A stretch of 9,973 bases of DNA, taken from positions 1 to 9,973 of the forward strand of contig JALNXR010000058.1 in assembly GCA_023230265.1 (NCBI GenBank). Direction: 5' to 3'. How positions within the stretch are numbered: the first letter of the stretch is position 1; each line of letters begins with the position of its first letter. Source of the stretch: Bacteroidales bacterium (GTDB lineage Bacteria; Bacteroidota; Bacteroidia; Bacteroidales; UBA932). Below are positions 7,079 to 9,973 of this stretch, in pieces. Under the pieces are notes generated by a model. It saw nothing but the letters and a program-made list of their open reading frames with translations, was not told where the DNA came from and made no database searches. A program made the translations under genes and the position numbers.

Positions 7079-7549
7079 ATGATTACAAAAAAAAGAAAGC
7101 CAAAAGCAATGCAGGCAATAGGAACTTCTTCTCTGCCGGACATTGTGTTCATGTTGCTAATTTTCTTTATGGTAACCACAACCATTCGCGAAACTAACAA
7201 GAAGGTTGTTATCAAACTTCCTGAAGCTACAGAATCGGCAAAACTTGAGAGGAAAGACCTGGCATCACACATATATGTGGGAGCTCCCATCAAAGGGGAA
7301 CAGGCAAAATACGGAACAGAGGTCCGTATACAGCTGAATGACTCTTTCCGTTCAGTAACTGATATCCGTGACTTTGTCGCAGCCGAACGTGAGAACATGA
7401 ATGAGGCAGACCGTCCCTTTATGACTGTTTCAATAAGGGCTGACATCAACACCCGTATGGGGATCATAACCGATATCAAGCAGGAGCTCCGCAGATGTTC
7501 TGCTCTAAAAATCATGTACGCTGCAAGGAAACCTCAGGTTATTGAATAA
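7079..7549 (+). CDS. exbD: ExbD/TolR family biopolymer transport protein (second copy)
   Basis: A 156-residue ExbD-like protein with a basic cytoplasmic N-terminus (ITKKRKPKAMQ), one membrane helix at about 19-36 (LPDIVFMLLIFFMVTTTI) and a periplasmic domain. Asp21 at the helix start is the expected proton-binding residue, and KVVIKLPEA (42-50) after the helix is the usual ExbD segment. The C-terminal part (MTVSIRADINTRMGIITDIKQEL) fits the ExbD pattern of a strand with Asp followed by a helix (VxIRADxxxxxGxxxDI). It lies 12 nt after the first exbD. Two different ExbDs with one ExbB suggest a mixed ExbD dimer in one channel or two alternative partners. No TonB gene follows. Confidence 0.93.
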   Translation: MITKKRKPKAMQAIGTSSLPDIVFMLLIFFMVTTTIRETNKKVVIKLPEATESAKLERKDLASHIYVGAPIKGEQAKYGTEVRIQLNDSFRSVTDIRDFVAAERENMNEADRPFMTVSIRADINTRMGIITDIKQELRRCSALKIMYAARKPQVIE

Positions 7550-7571
7550 TCGGTTTTTTAAAATTAAGATT

Positions 7572-7603
7572 AAGGGTGTTTCTATGAACAATAGGGCACC
7601 CTT
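7572..7603 (+). terminator. Probable hairpin terminator after the exb operon
   Basis: AAGGGTG (7572-7578) and CACCCTT (7597-7603) form a perfect 7-bp stem that could gain up to three G-U pairs, leaving a loop of about 12 nt. It lies 22 nt after the second exbD stop. The downstream tract TTTCTTGTATCTT is only moderately T-rich, so an intrinsic terminator is likely but not certain. Confidence 0.45.
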
Positions 7604-7604
7604 T

Positions 7605-7635
7605 CTTGTATCTTATTAGTGATATAATATATTTT
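7605..7635 (+). promoter_or_regulatory. Possible Bacteroidetes-type promoter for the phosphatase
   Basis: CTTG at 7605-7608, a 19-nt spacer and TAtaTTTT at 7628-7635 match the TTTG / TAnnTTTG pattern with one mismatch per box. The -35-side box begins directly after the hairpin stem. The -7 box ends 3 nt before the ATG at 7639, so the transcript would have little or no leader. Confidence 0.4.
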
Positions 7636-7638
7636 AGA

Positions 7639-8856
7639 ATGAAAAGATCAGTAATTATTCTTTTAGCCCTGGTTCCCCTTATTTTCAGCGGATTGGAAAC
7701 AGCTTCTGCCGGTGCTCCAAAAACCAAAGAGGCCAAATATGTTTTTTTCTTTATCGGTGACGGTATGGGGCTGCAGCAGGTAACACTCACAGAAACCTAT
7801 CTTGCCTATGAAAAGGGAGTTAAAGGGAGAGAGCTTCTCAATTTTTCTAAATTTCCGGTGACGGGACTGGTTTCCACCTATTCGGCTAATGCAGATATTA
7901 CCTGTTCCGCTGCAGCCGGTACTGCAATGTCAACAGGTTATAAGACCAAAAACAATATGATAGGAATGGATCCAGATACAAACAGGCTGGAGAGCATTAC
8001 CTACAAGATCCACAGGAAAGATATCCCCGTAGGAATAATCTCGACAGTCACTCTTGACCATGCCACTCCTTCTGCATTTTATGCAAAATACAAAGACAGA
8101 AAAGGTTATTATGAAATTGCCCGGCAGCTTCCCGAATCGGGATTTGAATTTTTTGGAGGTGGGGGATTTGTCTACCCTGCCGGAAAAGATAAGAACCAGC
8201 CAGACATTTACAATCTGATGCAGCAGAAAGGTTACAAGATTGTAAGAGGATTGGACAATCTCCCGGAAGGTAAAATTCAGGGTAAACTTGCCCTTTTCCA
8301 GGAGTCCGGCAAAGAGGGAGAACTGCCCTACGCAATTGACAGAAGCAAAGAAGACCTGACTCTGAGAGATATTGTTAAAAGTGCAATCGGTCACCTTAAT
8401 GGCAAAAGAGGCTTTTTTATAATGGCAGAAGGGGGTAAAATTGACTGGGCAGCACATAGCAACGACTCCAGGACTGCCATATTGGAGATAACGGACTTTG
8501 CAGGAGCAATAGAAATTGCTTATAACTTCTACCTTGAACATCCTGATGAAACGCTGATTATTGTCACCTCAGATCACGACACCGGCGGATTGGGTCTTGG
8601 AACCAGGGATGGCAGCTCAAACTTTAATCTCGGGGCACTTCGGCCGGTAATAAGCTCATTTGCTGCAGACAGTTCATCCCGGAATGCCATAGATACCCTC
8701 AACAAAACAACCGGACTGGGATGGACCACTGACGGACACACCTCCTCTGACGTAATAATCTATTCTATTGGAGCAGGGAGTTCTCTCTTCTCAGGAAAGA
8801 TGGACAACACAGATATTCCAAGGAGAATACTTAAAGCAATGAATATCGTTTTTTAA
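7639..8856 (+). CDS. Exported alkaline phosphatase (PhoA superfamily)
   Basis: A 405-residue phosphomonoesterase. ATG 7639 is chosen over an in-frame TTG at 7606 because it starts a clean signal peptide: MKRS, a hydrophobic core, then TASA with cleavage after Ala24, so the enzyme acts in the periplasm or beyond. Active-site residues can be placed on E. coli PhoA: Asp41 in FFFIGDGMG (Asp51), Ser90 nucleophile in TCSAAAGTAMSTG (Ser102), His141 and Thr143 in DHATP (Asp153 and Thr155), Arg154 (Arg166), Glu264, Asp269 and His273 in MAEGGKIDWAAHSND (Glu322, Asp327, His331), Asp312 and His313 in SDHDTGG (369, 370), and His367 in TDGHTSS (His412). His141 and Trp270 replace E. coli Asp153 and Lys328, as in most non-enterobacterial enzymes. 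The residue before the nucleophile is Cys89, where E. coli has Asp101. No Pho-box can be claimed. Confidence 0.93.
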   Translation: MKRSVIILLALVPLIFSGLETASAGAPKTKEAKYVFFFIGDGMGLQQVTLTETYLAYEKGVKGRELLNFSKFPVTGLVSTYSANADITCSAAAGTAMSTGYKTKNNMIGMDPDTNRLESITYKIHRKDIPVGIISTVTLDHATPSAFYAKYKDRKGYYEIARQLPESGFEFFGGGGFVYPAGKDKNQPDIYNLMQQKGYKIVRGLDNLPEGKIQGKLALFQESGKEGELPYAIDRSKEDLTLRDIVKSAIGHLNGKRGFFIMAEGGKIDWAAHSNDSRTAILEITDFAGAIEIAYNFYLEHPDETLIIVTSDHDTGGLGLGTRDGSSNFNLGALRPVISSFAADSSSRNAIDTLNKTTGLGWTTDGHTSSDVIIYSIGAGSSLFSGKMDNTDIPRRILKAMNIVF

Positions 8857-8868
8857 CATATAAATCCG

Positions 8869-8899
8869 ATTGCACCAAATGAATAAATGAGTAAATTTG
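8869..8899 (+). promoter_or_regulatory. Bacteroidetes-type promoter for asnS
   Basis: ATTG at 8869-8872, a 19-nt spacer and a perfect TAaaTTTG at 8892-8899 match the phylum consensus with one mismatch. Transcription would start near 8903, giving a leader of about 22 nt before ATG 8926. It overlaps the in-frame ATG at 8887, which would therefore not be in the mRNA and is not the asnS start. Confidence 0.55.
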
Positions 8900-8925
8900 C
8901 CCGGATAAAACATTTTCGGTTACAA

Positions 8926-9973
8926 ATGAAAGAGATTGAAAGAACTAAAGTTGCAGAACTTCTCAAAAGCTCTCCGGGCAAAAAGGTATTGGTAAAAGGA
9001 TGGGTCAGAACCAAAAGAGGGAATAAGAATATCTCTTTTGTCGCTCTCAATGACGGATCTACAGTAAATAACATACAACTTGTCTTTGACATGTCCCGGT
9101 TCTCTGAGGAGAGCCTGAGAGATGTTACCACAGGTGCTTGTATCGCCGTTTCCGGAGAATTAACGGAATCTGTAGGTAGTGGACAGAGCGTTGAGATCCA
9201 GGCAGAAGAACTTACACTTTACGGAAAAGCCTCTCCCGAACAGTATCCTCTTCAGAAAAAGGGACATTCACTGGAGTTTCTAAGGGAGATAGGGCATCTG
9301 AGACCGAGAACAAATACCTTTGGTTGTGTATTGAGGATACGCCATGCTATGGCTTTTGCAATCCATAAGTTTTTTAACGACAAAGGTTTTTATTATCTGC
9401 ACACCCCGATAATCACTGCCTCGGATGCAGAGGGTGCCGGAGCAATGTTCCAGGTCACCACTCTCAACCTTGATAATATTCCCCGTAAAAAAGACGGCAG
9501 TATTGATTACAGTGAAGATTTCTTCGGAAAAGCAGCCAATCTCACTGTGAGCGGACAGCTTGAAGGTGAACTCGGAGCTCTTGCTTTAGGAGAGATCTAC
9601 ACATTTGGGCCTACATTCAGGGCAGAAAATTCAAACACTCCCAGACACCTCTCTGAGTTCTGGATGATTGAACCGGAGATGGCCTTTTACGAAATTAAGG
9701 AGAACATGGATCTTGCCGAGGAATTTATAAAATACCTTGTAAACTATGCCCTTGAGAATTGTCTTGATGACCTGAAGTTTCTTAACGACATGTTTGACAA
9801 GGAATTGATAGACAGATTAAAGAGTGTGATAACCACAAAGTTTGTCCGTCTTTCCTATACAGAAGGGGTGGATATTCTTATAAAGTCAGGTGTAAAATTT
9901 GAGTATCCTGTAAGCTGGGGAACTGACCTGCAGAGTGAACATGAAAGATATCTCGTGGAGAAACACTTCAAAA
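8926..9973 (+). CDS. asnS: Asparaginyl-tRNA synthetase, N-terminal 349 residues (3' end outside window)
   Basis: A class II aminoacyl-tRNA synthetase that charges tRNA-Asn with asparagine. The N-terminal OB-fold anticodon-binding domain covers about residues 20-100 ([34 protein letters not shown]). A linker [22 protein letters not shown] (108-129) leads to the catalytic domain. There, [14 protein letters not shown] (159-172), [11 protein letters not shown] (206-216) and motif 2, [21 protein letters not shown] (231-251), are visible, and the frame is open to the window edge. The NxPRHLxEFWMxEPE form is AsnRS-type rather than AspRS-type. Motif 3 lies beyond the edge. ATG 8926 agrees with the usual start (MKEIERTK); an upstream ATG at 8887 would add 13 residues but lies inside the probable promoter. 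Direct charging by AsnRS implies that the organism need not depend on the Asp-tRNA-Asn amidation route. Confidence 0.96.
   Translation, partial: MKEIERTKVAELLKSSPGKKVLVKGWVRTKRGNKNISFVALNDGSTVNNIQLVFDMSRFSEESLRDVTTGACIAVSGELTESVGSGQSVEIQAEELTLYGKASPEQYPLQKKGHSLEFLREIGHLRPRTNTFGCVLRIRHAMAFAIHKFFNDKGFYYLHTPIITASDAEGAGAMFQVTTLNLDNIPRKKDGSIDYSEDFFGKAANLTVSGQLEGELGALALGEIYTFGPTFRAENSNTPRHLSEFWMIEPEMAFYEIKENMDLAEEFIKYLVNYALENCLDDLKFLNDMFDKELIDRLKSVITTKFVRLSYTEGVDILIKSGVKFEYPVSWGTDLQSEHERYLVEKHFK

Noticed and set aside
7623..7628. TATAAT as a sigma-70 type -10 box
   Set aside because: The paired TTG element is only 11 nt upstream, far short of 17 nt, and Bacteroidetes use a different consensus. The region is AT-rich.
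7606..7638. In-frame TTG as start of the phosphatase
   Set aside because: It lies in the probable promoter and just after the hairpin, and would bury the signal peptide behind 11 residues. ATG 7639 is better.
7930..8541. A 203-codon open frame on the minus strand inside the phosphatase gene
   Set aside because: The forward strand encodes conserved phosphatase motifs through the same bases. The reverse product is Cys- and Phe-rich with no family resemblance.
1..9973. Defence system, phage remnant, CRISPR array or insertion sequence
   Set aside because: All frames are accounted for by core genes. I see no transposase, repeat-spacer pattern, integrase or atypical gene block.

Overview
The window reads as a chromosomal housekeeping segment from a member of the Bacteroidota, most likely a Bacteroidales relative. 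The support is protein similarity recalled from memory (TruB, QueA and AsnRS resemble Bacteroides versions closely), an ExbB / small membrane protein / ExbD / ExbD cluster of the kind found in that phylum, AT-rich intergenic gaps, few Shine-Dalgarno sequences, and several promoters that fit the Bacteroidetes sigma-factor consensus (TTTG, about 19 nt, TAnnTTTG). All genes lie on the + strand and coding density is high. No gap exceeds about 110 nt, and I see no mobile element, tRNA, rRNA or CRISPR array.

Layout. 1-215: C-terminal end of ribose-5-phosphate isomerase B (rpiB), overlapping by 11 nt the tRNA pseudouridine-55 synthase truB (205-954). 1027-2076: queA, the queuosine enzyme, behind its own probable promoter. 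2153-3270: dprA, broken by a one-base frameshift near 2959-2961. Its stop overlaps the start of tatD (3267-4061) in an ATGA. 4155-5186: cytoplasmic type L-asparaginase (ansA). 5293-7549: a tightly packed proton-channel operon of exbB, a four-helix membrane protein, and two exbD genes. A hairpin follows at 7572-7603, then an exported alkaline phosphatase (7639-8856). From 8926 to the right edge runs the first ~349 residues of asparaginyl-tRNA synthetase (asnS).

How they fit together. truB and queA both modify tRNA, and asnS charges tRNA-Asn. dprA (loading of RecA on incoming single-stranded DNA) and tatD (metal-dependent DNase) form a DNA-handling pair. The exbB-exbD operon would harvest proton-motive force at the inner membrane to energise outer-membrane transport or an envelope task. 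No tonB gene lies in the window. The phosphatase would release phosphate from organic esters outside the cytoplasm.

I do not see a convincing new biological system here. The points most worth a second look are the dprA frameshift, promoter boxes placed so that dprA and the phosphatase would have almost no 5' leader, residue changes in conserved motifs of QueA, asparaginase and the phosphatase, and the unnamed membrane protein inside the Exb operon.
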